64,000 bases of DNA, taken from Holophagaceae bacterium (GTDB taxonomy: Bacteria > Acidobacteriota > Holophagae > Holophagales > Holophagaceae). Below the pieces are notes generated by a model. That model was not told the DNA's origin. It saw only the letters and a list, made by a program, of their open reading frames with translations, and ran no database searches. Position 1 is the first letter of the stretch; each line of letters begins with the position of its first letter. The position numbers and the translations under genes are program-made. Below, piece by piece: positions 24,755 to 33,083 of the stretch. The stretch is from contig JAJTBS010000004.1 of NCBI GenBank assembly GCA_021286765.1, positions 269,965 to 333,964 on the forward strand, written 5' to 3'.

Positions 24755-25888
24755 TTGAAGCCCACGACGCGGCTGGTCACCCGCAACTTCGCGCTCGTGT
24801 GGGCGCTGACCTTCGTGACGTTCTTCGCGGCCTTCCAGCTCTTCCCCACGGTGCCGCTGCGCCTGCGGGAGCTGGGGGCCAGCCTGGCCGAGAGCGGCCG
24901 CTTCATGAGCCTCTTCACGGCGGGCAGTGCCATCGGCGCGCTGTTCACCGGCCCCCTGGGCGACCGGGTGGGCCACCGCCGCCTGGTCGTCACCTGCGCG
25001 ATGCTCTACGCCTGCTTCCTCGGCGCCTACGCCCTGCTGTCCAACCGTTGGGGCTTCTACCTGCTGGCCTTCCCCCACGGCATCGTGTGGTCGGGCCTGC
25101 TGACGGCCACCATGGCCTCGCTGGCCCATGTGCTGCCCGAGGACCGCCGGGCCGACGGCCTCAGCCTCTACGGCCTGGCCAGCCCGGGCGGCGTCATCGT
25201 GGGCCCGCTGCTGGGCCTGTGGATCTTCCAGCACGGCGGCTTCGCGCCCATCGGCTGGTACCTGGCTGCCCTCTTCCTCCTGCTGGGGCTGATGGGGCGC
25301 ACGCTCCCGGTGGACCACCCCCACGGCCGGGCGGAGGGTTTCAAGTGGCCGGATAGGGCGGTCCTCGGCCCCTGCCTGGTCCTCTTCTGCGTCGCCCTAG
25401 GATATGGCGCCCTGGGCAGCTACACGGCCCAGGAGGGCTTGGCCCTGGGCATGCCCCTGCCCTCGGCCTTCCTGTCCTTCATGGCGGTGGGCATGGTGCT
25501 CATGCGGATCGCCATGCTGCGCCGGGGCTTTGGGAAGCGCCCCATCCGCAAGCTGCCGGGCATGCTGGTGGGCGCCTTCGCCGGCATGGCCCTGCTGGCC
25601 TGCCTGCCTGGGGGCCTGGGGCGGCACATCGCCTCGGCCCTGCTCTACGGTGCGGGCTACAGCATGCTGCACACCCTCCTCAACGCGAAGCTGCTGGAGT
25701 CGGTGGATCCCCAGCGGCGCGGCTCGGCCTTCGGCGCCCTGCTCTTCGCCTTCGACGCGGGCATCGGGCTGGGCAGCTTCGGCCTCGGCTGGGTGATCGG
25801 CCACCATGGCTACCGGCTGGGCTGGGCCCTGGGCGCCCTGGCCATGCTCGCGGCGCTGCCCACGGCGCTGAGGTTGAGCCGGGACTGA
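24755..25888 (+). CDS. MFS transporter (second of tandem pair)
   Basis: A 377-residue MFS protein starting at a TTG preceded by AAGGATGAGGA. It has the same layout as its upstream neighbour (GASLAESGRFMSLF, GPLGDRVGHRRLV, YTAQEGLALGM, LLYGAGYSMLHTLL, LLFAFDAGIGLGSFGLGW), so the pair arose by duplication. The seven-base gap suggests one transcript and possibly translational coupling. The two might work as a heteromer or have diverged in substrate; neither can be decided from sequence. It converges with the SDR gene across 114 bases. Confidence 0.9.
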   Translation: MKPTTRLVTRNFALVWALTFVTFFAAFQLFPTVPLRLRELGASLAESGRFMSLFTAGSAIGALFTGPLGDRVGHRRLVVTCAMLYACFLGAYALLSNRWGFYLLAFPHGIVWSGLLTATMASLAHVLPEDRRADGLSLYGLASPGGVIVGPLLGLWIFQHGGFAPIGWYLAALFLLLGLMGRTLPVDHPHGRAEGFKWPDRAVLGPCLVLFCVALGYGALGSYTAQEGLALGMPLPSAFLSFMAVGMVLMRIAMLRRGFGKRPIRKLPGMLVGAFAGMALLACLPGGLGRHIASALLYGAGYSMLHTLLNAKLLESVDPQRRGSAFGALLFAFDAGIGLGSFGLGWVIGHHGYRLGWALGALAMLAALPTALRLSRD

Positions 25889-26002
25889 CCAAGCCACCCC
25901 GACCCCGGAAAGCACAGAAGCTCGCGGTCGGCACCGATGGAGTGACGCCACCTTCTGCCGCTCCTGTGGGTCTTCAGCGCCTTCCGCGATCAGCGGATCT
26001 CC

Positions 26003-26770
26003 CTAGGCCCGCCGGTGGACCTTGTGGACCGAGGCCTGATCCAGGCACTTCACGAGCATCTCGTCGATGTTCACGTGGTCCGGCAACATCAGGCACCAGC
26101 GCACGCACTCGGCCACATCGAAGGCCGTGAGAGGCTTGGTGCCTTGATACACAGCCGCAGCCTTGGTGTCGTCCTTCAGGCGCACGTTCGAGAACTCGGT
26201 CTCGGCCATGCCGGGATCGACGGAGGTCACGCGGATCTGCTCCCCGTTCAGCTCCAGGCGCAGGCTGTGGGCCATGGCCTTCACGCCGAACTTGGACGCG
26301 CAGTAGACGCTGCCGCCCTCGTAGGGTTGGTGCCCGGCAGTGGAGCCGATGAAGAACACGTGGCCCCAGCCCGCCTTGCGGAGGTGCGGAATGCCCGCAC
26401 GGATGGTCTTCACCACGCCCTCGATGTTGGTGCGCATCATGGCCTCGAGATCCTCATCCGGCGTCTCCCACATCTTGTAGGTGCCGCTGGCCAGGCCCGC
26501 ATTGGCCACCAGCACGTGCAGGCCTCCCAAAGACGCGGCGGCTGCCTCCACAAAGGCGTTCACGCTGGCGGTGTCGCGGGTGTCCACCGCACCGGCGAAG
26601 GCTTTGATGCCGTGGGCCTGGACCAGTTCATCGGCCAGGACCTGCACGCGCTCTGCGCGGCGGGCACCCAGGGCGAGGTGGCAGCCCTGGGCGGCCAGCA
26701 GGCGCGCCATGGCGGCGCCGAAACCGCTGGAGGCGCCGGTGATGAGGACGATGGGATGCTCGGGGCGCAT
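26003..26770 (-). CDS. Short-chain dehydrogenase/reductase (YdfG-like)
   Basis: NAD(P)-dependent oxidoreductase of 255 residues. The Rossmann motif TGASSGFGAAMARLLA, NAGLASG, the catalytic Ser in FIGSTAG and the YCASK tyrosine-lysine pair are present. The pattern is that of the serine/hydroxy-acid dehydrogenase group (YdfG). The ATG at 26770 follows CAGGAG; the frame itself runs upstream to 26821. It starts 16 bases after the aminotransferase gene on the same strand, so the two form an operon and may act on linked amino-acid or keto-acid substrates. Confidence 0.88.
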   Translation of the reverse strand: MRPEHPIVLITGASSGFGAAMARLLAAQGCHLALGARRAERVQVLADELVQAHGIKAFAGAVDTRDTASVNAFVEAAAASLGGLHVLVANAGLASGTYKMWETPDEDLEAMMRTNIEGVVKTIRAGIPHLRKAGWGHVFFIGSTAGHQPYEGGSVYCASKFGVKAMAHSLRLELNGEQIRVTSVDPGMAETEFSNVRLKDDTKAAAVYQGTKPLTAFDVAECVRWCLMLPDHVNIDEMLVKCLDQASVHKVHRRA

Positions 26771-26786
26771 GGGAACTCCTGGGGGA

Positions 26787-28142
26787 TCAGCGGTAGTTGC
26801 GATGGAACTCGCCAAGGGCATCCACCACCTTCTGGATCTTCTCGGTGGGGGGAAGGATGGTGGTGCGGAAGTGGGCGGTGCCCGCGGCTTGGCCGAAGCC
26901 CGAGCCCGGCACCACGCAGATGCCTGTCTGTTCCAGCAGGGCCAGGGCGTAGTCGAAGTCGGTCCGGCCCGGGGGCAGCACGATGCTGGGGAAGGCGTAC
27001 ATGGCCCCGGCGATGACGTTGCAGGAGATCCCCTCCACGCGGTTCAGCCCCTCGGCCAGCAGCACAGCCCGCTGCTTCAGCGTGTCGAGGATGGCCCTCC
27101 GTTCCGTGGCGTACTGGGCGTGGGAGGGCATGCCGGGTTTCGGCGGCCGCACCATGGCATAGGTCGCGGCCTGGCCCGCCAGGTTGGCGCAGAGGCTCAC
27201 GCTCTGGAGCTTCAGGATCTGGGCGGCCACATCGTCGGGCACATTCCGGTACTCGAAGTAGCCGCCCCGCACCCCGCACTCGCCCAGGAAGCCCTTGGAG
27301 CAGGAGTGGAAACTGAAGAGGGAGACGTCCTTCGCCTCCAGCTGGTGCAGCACCTTCGCGAAGGAGGTGAACTCGTCGCCGGCCAGGTAGATGTTCTCCT
27401 GGTAGACCTCGTCCGCCAGGATCGAGAGCCCGTGGGCCTGAGCGAACTCGATGATCATCGCGATGTTGGCCTCGTCCAGGACCGCGCCGGTGGGGTTGCC
27501 GGGGTTGATGACGCAGATGGCCTTCACGGCGGTGCCCTCCGCCTTCGCCTGGGCCAGGGAGGCCTCCAGCATGGGCCGGCTCAGCTTCCAGCCATTGGCC
27601 TCATCCAGGAAGTAGGGCACCATCCGCCCTTCATAGAGCGTGATGGTGGCGGAGTAGAGCGGGTACTGGGGGATGGGCACCATGATGCCGTCGCTGGGTT
27701 TGCCGATGAGCAGGCGCAGGATGGTCTGAACGCCCTTGCTGGCGCCGTCCGTGAGGAAGATGGCATCGGGATCCACGCCGATGTGGTCACGCTCGAGGAT
27801 GAACTCGGCCACGGCTTCCCGGATGTAGCGTACGCCGCGGCTCTCGCTGTAGGCGCCCAGCCCATGCTTCGTCCCCGAGAGGATGGCTTTGGCGGTCTCG
27901 ATGGCATCGGGCGGAAAGGCCCCCGGGGCCCGTTCCATGAGCTCCGGATACTCGCACAGGGCCAGGAGCTGGCGGTTCCAGGTGAGGGCCTTCTGGCCCA
28001 GGGACTGGGGGTTGCCGATGTTGCAGTAGATGATCTCGTGCCCCTGCTTCTCAAGCTCGGCCGCTCGGGCCACGATGGGCCCCCGCACCGCGTACTCGGT
28101 GTCGAGGACGGCTTTCCCCAGGTCGGACAATCGGATGGTCAT
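26787..28142 (-). CDS. Alanine-type aminotransferase (class I)
   Basis: PLP-dependent transaminase of 451 residues. The lysine region SFHSCSKGFLGECGVRGGYF is the hallmark of the eukaryote-like alanine transaminase subgroup (SFHSxSKG.GECG.RGG), together with NPGNPTGAVLDE, LADEVYQENIY and the ring motif YSESRGVRYIREAVAEFI. Likely reaction: alanine + 2-oxoglutarate to pyruvate + glutamate. The ATG at 28142 follows GGAG at about 5 bases; an in-frame GTG lies 6 bases upstream. Divergent from an acyl-CoA dehydrogenase gene, followed by an SDR gene. Confidence 0.92.
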   Translation of the reverse strand: MTIRLSDLGKAVLDTEYAVRGPIVARAAELEKQGHEIIYCNIGNPQSLGQKALTWNRQLLALCEYPELMERAPGAFPPDAIETAKAILSGTKHGLGAYSESRGVRYIREAVAEFILERDHIGVDPDAIFLTDGASKGVQTILRLLIGKPSDGIMVPIPQYPLYSATITLYEGRMVPYFLDEANGWKLSRPMLEASLAQAKAEGTAVKAICVINPGNPTGAVLDEANIAMIIEFAQAHGLSILADEVYQENIYLAGDEFTSFAKVLHQLEAKDVSLFSFHSCSKGFLGECGVRGGYFEYRNVPDDVAAQILKLQSVSLCANLAGQAATYAMVRPPKPGMPSHAQYATERRAILDTLKQRAVLLAEGLNRVEGISCNVIAGAMYAFPSIVLPPGRTDFDYALALLEQTGICVVPGSGFGQAAGTAHFRTTILPPTEKIQKVVDALGEFHRNYR

Positions 28143-28306
28143 GGGCACTCCAACCGCTAAGTTTACCCACTGATCGCCATGTGACCGAGGTCATCCTACT
28201 CGGCGTCAGGGATACCGGCCTTGGGCGGGGAGGCGCGCGGAAGCTAGACTGGGGGTTCCGCTCCTCCGCCATCGCCACCTCCCCTCCTTTTCTTGAAGAG
28301 GCACGC

Positions 28307-29452
28307 ATGCTTGGTTTCACCCTTTCCCCGGAACAGCAGCACGAGAGGGATCGTGCCCACGCCTTCGCCGAGAAGATCATGCGTCCCGTGGCCCGCAAGT
28401 ACGACGAGACCGGCGAGTGGGCCGTGGACGTCTACAAGGCCGCCTGGGACCAGGGCTACCTGCAGGCCCTGGTGCCCGAGGACTGCGGCGGCCCCGGCGC
28501 CAGCCAGGTGGATGAGGCCATCGTCTGCGAAGAACTGGCCTGGGGCTGCGGCGGCCTCTACACCTCCATCATGGCCAACGGCCTGGCCATGACCCCCCTG
28601 CTCATCGCCGCCAGCCCCGAGCAGAAGAAGAAGTGGCTGGGCATGATCGCCGAGGAGCCCAAGTTCGCCGCCTTCTCCCTCTCCGAGCCCAATGCCGGCT
28701 CGGATGCCGGTGGCATGAGCTGCCGCGCCGAGAAGAAGGGCGACAAATACATCATCAATGGCACGAAGTGCTACTGCACCAATGGCGGCTACGCCGACTG
28801 GTATTCCCTCTTCTGCAGCACGGACCCCACCAAAGGCGCCCGCGGCACCAGCTGCATCGTGGTGCCCCGCGACACCCCGGGCCTGGTGGTGGGCAAGGCC
28901 ATGGACAAGATGGGCCAGCGCGCCTCCAACCAGGTGGAGCTCTATTTCAACGATGCGGAAGTGCCCGTCGAGAACCTGCTGGGCAAGGAGGGCATGGGCT
29001 TCGTCATCGCCATGAAGACCCTCGACCAGACCCGCGCCGCCGTGGCGGCCGGGGGCGTGGGCGTGGCCCGTGCCGCCTACGAGATCGCCCTCCAGTACGC
29101 CAAGACCCGCATCCAGTTCGGCCAGCCCATCTTCGCCAACCAGGCCATCAGCTTCATGCTGGCGGACATGGCCAAGAAGATCGAGGCCAGCCGCCTGCTC
29201 ACCCTGCAGGCCGCCTGGATGACCGACAACGGCATCAAGAACTCCAAGCAGAGCGCCATCGCCAAGACCTTCGCCACCGACACCGCCATGGAAGTCAGCA
29301 CCGATGCCGTCCAGATCCTCGGCGGCAACGGCTACAGCCGCGACTACCTCGTCGAGAAGTGCATGCGCGACGCCAAGCTCCTCCAGATCTATGAAGGGAC
29401 GAACCAGATCCAGCGGCTGGTCATTGCCAAGGAAATCCAGCAGGGGAATTAG
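28307..29452 (+). CDS. Acyl-CoA dehydrogenase
   Basis: FAD-dependent enzyme of 381 residues catalysing the first step of beta-oxidation of an acyl-CoA. It shows FSLSEPNAGSDAGG, the FAD-binding KTRIQFGQPIF and the C-terminal ILGGNGYSRDYLVEK block; the catalytic Glu lies in IYEGTNQIQR, the short/medium-chain pattern. Chain length is not certain. The frame is open from 28181, but the ATG at 28307 after AGAGG gives the normal family length. It is divergent from the alanine transaminase gene. Confidence 0.93.
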   Translation: MLGFTLSPEQQHERDRAHAFAEKIMRPVARKYDETGEWAVDVYKAAWDQGYLQALVPEDCGGPGASQVDEAIVCEELAWGCGGLYTSIMANGLAMTPLLIAASPEQKKKWLGMIAEEPKFAAFSLSEPNAGSDAGGMSCRAEKKGDKYIINGTKCYCTNGGYADWYSLFCSTDPTKGARGTSCIVVPRDTPGLVVGKAMDKMGQRASNQVELYFNDAEVPVENLLGKEGMGFVIAMKTLDQTRAAVAAGGVGVARAAYEIALQYAKTRIQFGQPIFANQAISFMLADMAKKIEASRLLTLQAAWMTDNGIKNSKQSAIAKTFATDTAMEVSTDAVQILGGNGYSRDYLVEKCMRDAKLLQIYEGTNQIQRLVIAKEIQQGN

Positions 29453-29769
29453 CCGCTGAATCGTTCGGGTCGCGAGGAAACAACCTACCGGCGCTGGTCC
29501 AAGCGGAGCCTTGGCGCTCATGCAGGACCAGATTTGGAGGCTGGCCATCTGGAAAGAGACCCAGCGGGAATTGATCGCGGGAGAACACGCTTCTCAGCGA
29601 GTCCCGAGCGAATGCGCGAGGCTGGTGCGTTCCGAATGGAAATCCCGATGGCTCGTTCAACCAACCAGGTAGGCCATACTCACCATCGAAGCCGCTCCAG
29701 CAGAGAAATCTGCGGAACAGGACTCGGTTCATTCAAGGAATCCGGATCACACCCTTCGGGGGAACGGTC
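29453..29769. other. 317-base region without a recognised gene
   Basis: Between the acyl-CoA dehydrogenase and the M28 peptidase genes. I see no RNA gene, repeat or recognisable coding segment; short open frames on both strands have no family resemblance. It is less GC-rich than the flanking genes. Confidence 0.5.
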
Positions 29770-30801
29770 ATGAACACGCCAAATCCCATGCAGGACGATT
29801 TCCTCGCGACCCATCGCGCCGCCTCTAGGCGGTTCAGGAAACGCCTGGCATTGGGAATGGGCCTTGCCTGGATGGCCCTATGTGGCTCCATCTCCTGTGT
29901 CGTGACTCAGCCTGTGCTCACCCGCCAGACCGGTGAAAATGCCTGGGCTGTGGATCCGCAGAGGCTGGAGGCCCATGTCCGGTTCCTGGCCGTAGAGTGC
30001 CGACCGCGAGATTGGAGCAGCCCGGCTGGATTGGCCAAGGCCGGGACCTACATCGAGGCGTCCTTCCAGCAATCGGGCGGTAGGGACTGGAAGCAGACCT
30101 TCGAGGCCCGGGGTCGCACCTACACGAACCACGGCGTCACCTTCGGCCCCGAGTCCGGGCCGCGCCTCGTGGTCGGAGCCCACTACGATGCCTGCGGGAA
30201 CCTCCCCGCCGCCGACGACAACGCCAGCGGTGTCGCCGGACTCTTGGAACTGGCCCGGCGCCTGGGGATGAATCCCCCCTCAATCCGGGTCGATCTGGTG
30301 GCCTATACCCTTGAGGAGCCCCCCTTCTTCCGCACCCAGGATATGGGAAGTGCGCATCATGCCAGGAGCCTGGCCAGCGAGAAGGCCGAGGTCCGGGCCA
30401 TGATCTCCCTGGAGATGATCGGCCGCTTCGAGGACAAGCCCGATACGCAGCACATCCCCTTCCCGCTGAGCTTCCTGTATCCCGACCGTGGCAACTTCAT
30501 TGCGATCGTCGGGCGGTTCTCCGACATCAGCCTGACTCGCAGGATTAAATCCTCGATGCAGGCCGCCACGCCGCTCCCTGTCCGATCCCTCAGCGGTCCC
30601 CGGTGGATTCCCGGCGTGGACTTCTCCGACCACCATCCCTACTGGGACCGCGGCTATCACGCCGTCATGATCACGGACACAGCCTTCAACCGGAATCGGG
30701 ACTACCACACTGAAGGCGATACACCTGAAAAGCTCGACTACCGGAGGATGGCGCAGGTGGTCCAGGGTGCAGAGCGGGCCATCCGAGAGCTCGCCCGATA
30801 G
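29770..30801 (+). CDS. M28-family zinc aminopeptidase, membrane-anchored or secreted
   Basis: A 343-residue peptidase of the M28 family. After a hydrophobic N-terminal segment (about 26-45) the two-zinc site motifs follow in order: VVGAHYDACG (His, Asp), ADDNASGVAG (Asp), YTLEEPPFF (Glu-Glu), ISLEMIG (Glu) and the last His of NRDYHTEGDT. The N-terminal segment ends SISCVV; the Cys could be a lipoprotein site, but the preceding residues fit the lipobox poorly. G+C and codon choice look lower than in the neighbours. A G-rich stretch precedes the ATG. Likely peptide degradation outside the cytoplasm. Confidence 0.87.
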   Translation: MNTPNPMQDDFLATHRAASRRFRKRLALGMGLAWMALCGSISCVVTQPVLTRQTGENAWAVDPQRLEAHVRFLAVECRPRDWSSPAGLAKAGTYIEASFQQSGGRDWKQTFEARGRTYTNHGVTFGPESGPRLVVGAHYDACGNLPAADDNASGVAGLLELARRLGMNPPSIRVDLVAYTLEEPPFFRTQDMGSAHHARSLASEKAEVRAMISLEMIGRFEDKPDTQHIPFPLSFLYPDRGNFIAIVGRFSDISLTRRIKSSMQAATPLPVRSLSGPRWIPGVDFSDHHPYWDRGYHAVMITDTAFNRNRDYHTEGDTPEKLDYRRMAQVVQGAERAIRELAR

Positions 30802-30872
30802 GACGAGGGACCGGGTGTCCCGTCCCCCCGGCGGCACGCGCCTGATTCCGCAGGCACGCCCCATTTTGTCCC

Positions 30873-30901
30873 TTGAAGCGCGTCAACCCCCACCCTAGAA
30901 T
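30873..30901 (+). promoter_or_regulatory. Sigma-70-type promoter for cspA
   Basis: TTGAAG (30873-30878) and TAGAAT (30896-30901) are 17 bases apart, with four and five of six consensus bases. The predicted start is near 30908, giving a leader of about 162 bases before the cspA ATG. Confidence 0.6.
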
Positions 30902-30907
30902 CCCTTC

Positions 30908-31069
30908 CAACCAACCATCTTTACCAGCCTCAGAGCCGTGAAGTGGGGGAGGGACTCCCGTCGGGGATCCCTGTGTCTCCGGAGCGCAAGCCCCCGTGGT
31001 CCGCATGCCTGGTGCGGATCGCGCGACCAACCGCCAGGCGAGCGGGGCCATGTCCCCAGGAAGAAAGTC
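30908..31069 (+). promoter_or_regulatory. Long structured 5' leader of cspA
   Basis: About 162 bases between the predicted start and the cspA ATG. It holds hairpins: 30950-30959 with 30963-30972 (one mismatch) and 30998-31005 with 31013-31020 (one G-T pair). The leader length resembles the E. coli cspA leader, which acts as a temperature-responsive RNA; function here is inferred. Confidence 0.45.
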
Positions 31070-31273
31070 ATGTCCGAAGGTACCGTCAAGTGGTTCAACG
31101 CCGAGAAGGGCTTCGGCTTCATCACCCCGGATGAGGGTGGGGCCGATGTCTTCGTCCACTACTCCGCCGTGCAGACCAAGGGCTTCCGCACGCTGGAGGA
31201 GAAGCAGCGCGTCAGCTTCGACGTGGTCCAGGGTCCCAAGGGACCCCAGGCCGCCAACGTCAACAAGGTCTGA
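31070..31273 (+). CDS. cspA: Cold-shock protein
   Basis: A 67-residue single-domain OB-fold RNA/DNA-binding protein. Both RNA-binding motifs are present: KGFGFI (RNP1) and VFVHY (RNP2), within the typical [19 protein letters not shown]. The frame runs upstream, but the ATG at 31070 after AGGAA gives the exact family length. It has its own predicted promoter, long leader and terminator, so it is a single-gene transcript. It probably melts mRNA structure; whether it is cold-induced is not shown. Confidence 0.96.
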   Translation: MSEGTVKWFNAEKGFGFITPDEGGADVFVHYSAVQTKGFRTLEEKQRVSFDVVQGPKGPQAANVNKV

Positions 31274-31291
31274 GCAGCCCCCGGTTCAAAG

Positions 31292-31317
31292 ACGAGCCCC
31301 GGTCCGCCGGGGCTCGT
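31292..31317 (+). terminator. Terminator hairpin of cspA
   Basis: Perfect 11-bp stem (31292-31302 with 31307-31317) with a TCCG loop, 18 bases after the cspA stop. Confidence 0.75.
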
Positions 31318-31376
31318 TGCACGGAGGGCGATCCCGGAATGCCCCAACCCCGGGGGGACCGGCTCATACTCGATCC

Positions 31377-33083
31377 ATGACGGAATCCGGACGATCTTGG
31401 CTGCGCCGAGCCCTGCTGGCGGGGGTGCTGACCGCGGCAGCCCTCGGCGGCATGGCCCTCCTCACTTCGCCGCCCGGAGGCATGGCTCCCCTGCCGGCCC
31501 TGGCCCTGATCCTCGGAACCATGGGACTGGGCGCCTGGATCGGGGTCGGCGCCCGGGCCCGGTGGGTGGACCGACCACGCCTCCACCTGGCCGAGCGGCG
31601 GTGGGCCCAGGGTGACCACCCCTACGAGGTGCTCCAGGTGCTTGGGGCCTCGCTGGGGAACCGAGGGGAACTCGGCTACCGGGTCCTCCAGCTGAGGGGC
31701 ACCCTTGAGCTCTCCCTCGGCCAGCGGGACCGCGCCTGGCTCGACGGGCTGGAGGCGCAACTCGCCCGGCTGCCGCTCTGGAAGCGGGTGCTGGTGTCCC
31801 GGGCCTTCAGGAAGGTCCCGGGCACCCCTTCCGCCCGGAGGCTGGCCTGGGGGGCGCGCCTCATGGCCCTCGCACCGCACATGGGCCGACTCCGGCACCT
31901 CCAAGGCATCCTGCTGCTGCGGGTGGCCGAGCCGGAAGCACTCCACGGGGCCTGGGTCCACTTCGAGGAGGCCCTGCCCCTCTCCTGGGATGACCCCCTC
32001 GTCCTGGAGGACCTCATGCTGGCCGGCCTCCAGCACGGGCGTGAGGACGTGGCCGAGCAGGCGCTGGCGGTCCTGATCTCCCGCCACGGGGATCCCCGGC
32101 TGCCCTGGGACCGGAGCGCCGCCGGCATGCACCTCCTCAGGAACAACCGCTACGCCGAGGCCCTCGCGCTGGTCCAGAACCTGCCCGCGGAGCGGCGCAC
32201 CCAGCCCCTCCACTGGCTGGCGGAAACAGTCTCCCGCCGTCAGCTGGGGGACCGGGAAGGCGCCTGGAAGGTGATCGAGACTGCCATCGGCCGTCTGCCC
32301 GGCGCCTTCCGCCTCTGGATGGAGCGCTACCAGATCGCCTTGGAACTGCACCGGGACGGGGATGCCCTGCTGACCCTCGAACGGGCCTGGGACACCATCC
32401 CTGAAGGCCCAGAGGGTGAATCCTTCCGACAGGAATGGCACCTCCGCCGCGCGGAATACGCCTTTTGGTGGGAGGACCGTCCGGCCTTCGCGAAGGAGCT
32501 GCTGGATCAGGTCCCCGTCGATCAGCAGGGGGGACACCACCCGCCCCTGAAGCTGCAGATCCTGGCCGCCGAGGGCGCCTACGAGGCCGCCTACGCGGAG
32601 GTGCTGGCCCTCCTCAAGGAGCAGCCCGGAGACGTGGACCTGCTGCTGCTGCAAGCGGATTGCCTGGCCGGCATGGCGGCCTGGGAGGCCCTGCTCCCCT
32701 TCCTGGAGGGTCTGGGAGAAGCCTGCCGCGAACGGCCTGCGTTCTGGCATCTGCGGGGACTGGCCCGGGCCCACCTGGGAGACGCGCTCCCCGCCCGGCT
32801 GGATCTGGAGCGGGCCGCCCGCATGGATCCGCATGGGCTCCGCTTTCTTCTGGATGCGGGCCACGCCTGCGCCGAGCTGGGCGACTGGGACCGCGCCGAA
32901 GGCCATTGGCGCCAAGCCCTCCACGTGGACCCCCAGGCCGAGGAGGCGCTCATCCATCTGGCCGAGGCCCGCCGCGAACTGGAGGACCTGGATGGCGCCC
33001 GCCGATACCTGCGGGAATGCCTCATGCACCATCCAGAGAGCGTGGATGCCCAGACCCGCCTGGCAGAGCTGGAGGCCAACTAG
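31377..33083 (+). CDS. Membrane-anchored TPR protein
   Basis: A 568-residue protein with two hydrophobic N-terminal segments (about residues 10-30 and 38-60) and a long helical-repeat body. TPR-like units are clearest near the C-terminus: LRGLARAHLGDALPARLDLE, DAGHACAELGDWDRAEGHW and HLAEARRELEDLDGARRYL. Such proteins usually act as scaffolds at the membrane; no enzyme motif is seen. The Shine-Dalgarno is weak, and the start is chosen because the N-terminal helices begin there. Its stop overlaps by four bases the stop of the convergent TPR/transglutaminase-like gene (33080-33083). Confidence 0.75.
   Translation: MTESGRSWLRRALLAGVLTAAALGGMALLTSPPGGMAPLPALALILGTMGLGAWIGVGARARWVDRPRLHLAERRWAQGDHPYEVLQVLGASLGNRGELGYRVLQLRGTLELSLGQRDRAWLDGLEAQLARLPLWKRVLVSRAFRKVPGTPSARRLAWGARLMALAPHMGRLRHLQGILLLRVAEPEALHGAWVHFEEALPLSWDDPLVLEDLMLAGLQHGREDVAEQALAVLISRHGDPRLPWDRSAAGMHLLRNNRYAEALALVQNLPAERRTQPLHWLAETVSRRQLGDREGAWKVIETAIGRLPGAFRLWMERYQIALELHRDGDALLTLERAWDTIPEGPEGESFRQEWHLRRAEYAFWWEDRPAFAKELLDQVPVDQQGGHHPPLKLQILAAEGAYEAAYAEVLALLKEQPGDVDLLLLQADCLAGMAAWEALLPFLEGLGEACRERPAFWHLRGLARAHLGDALPARLDLERAARMDPHGLRFLLDAGHACAELGDWDRAEGHWRQALHVDPQAEEALIHLAEARRELEDLDGARRYLRECLMHHPESVDAQTRLAELEAN

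Noticed and set aside
29534..29773. Possible small gene in the 317-base gap
   Set aside because: No homology-like motif, no good ribosome-binding site, and an antisense frame of similar quality exists.
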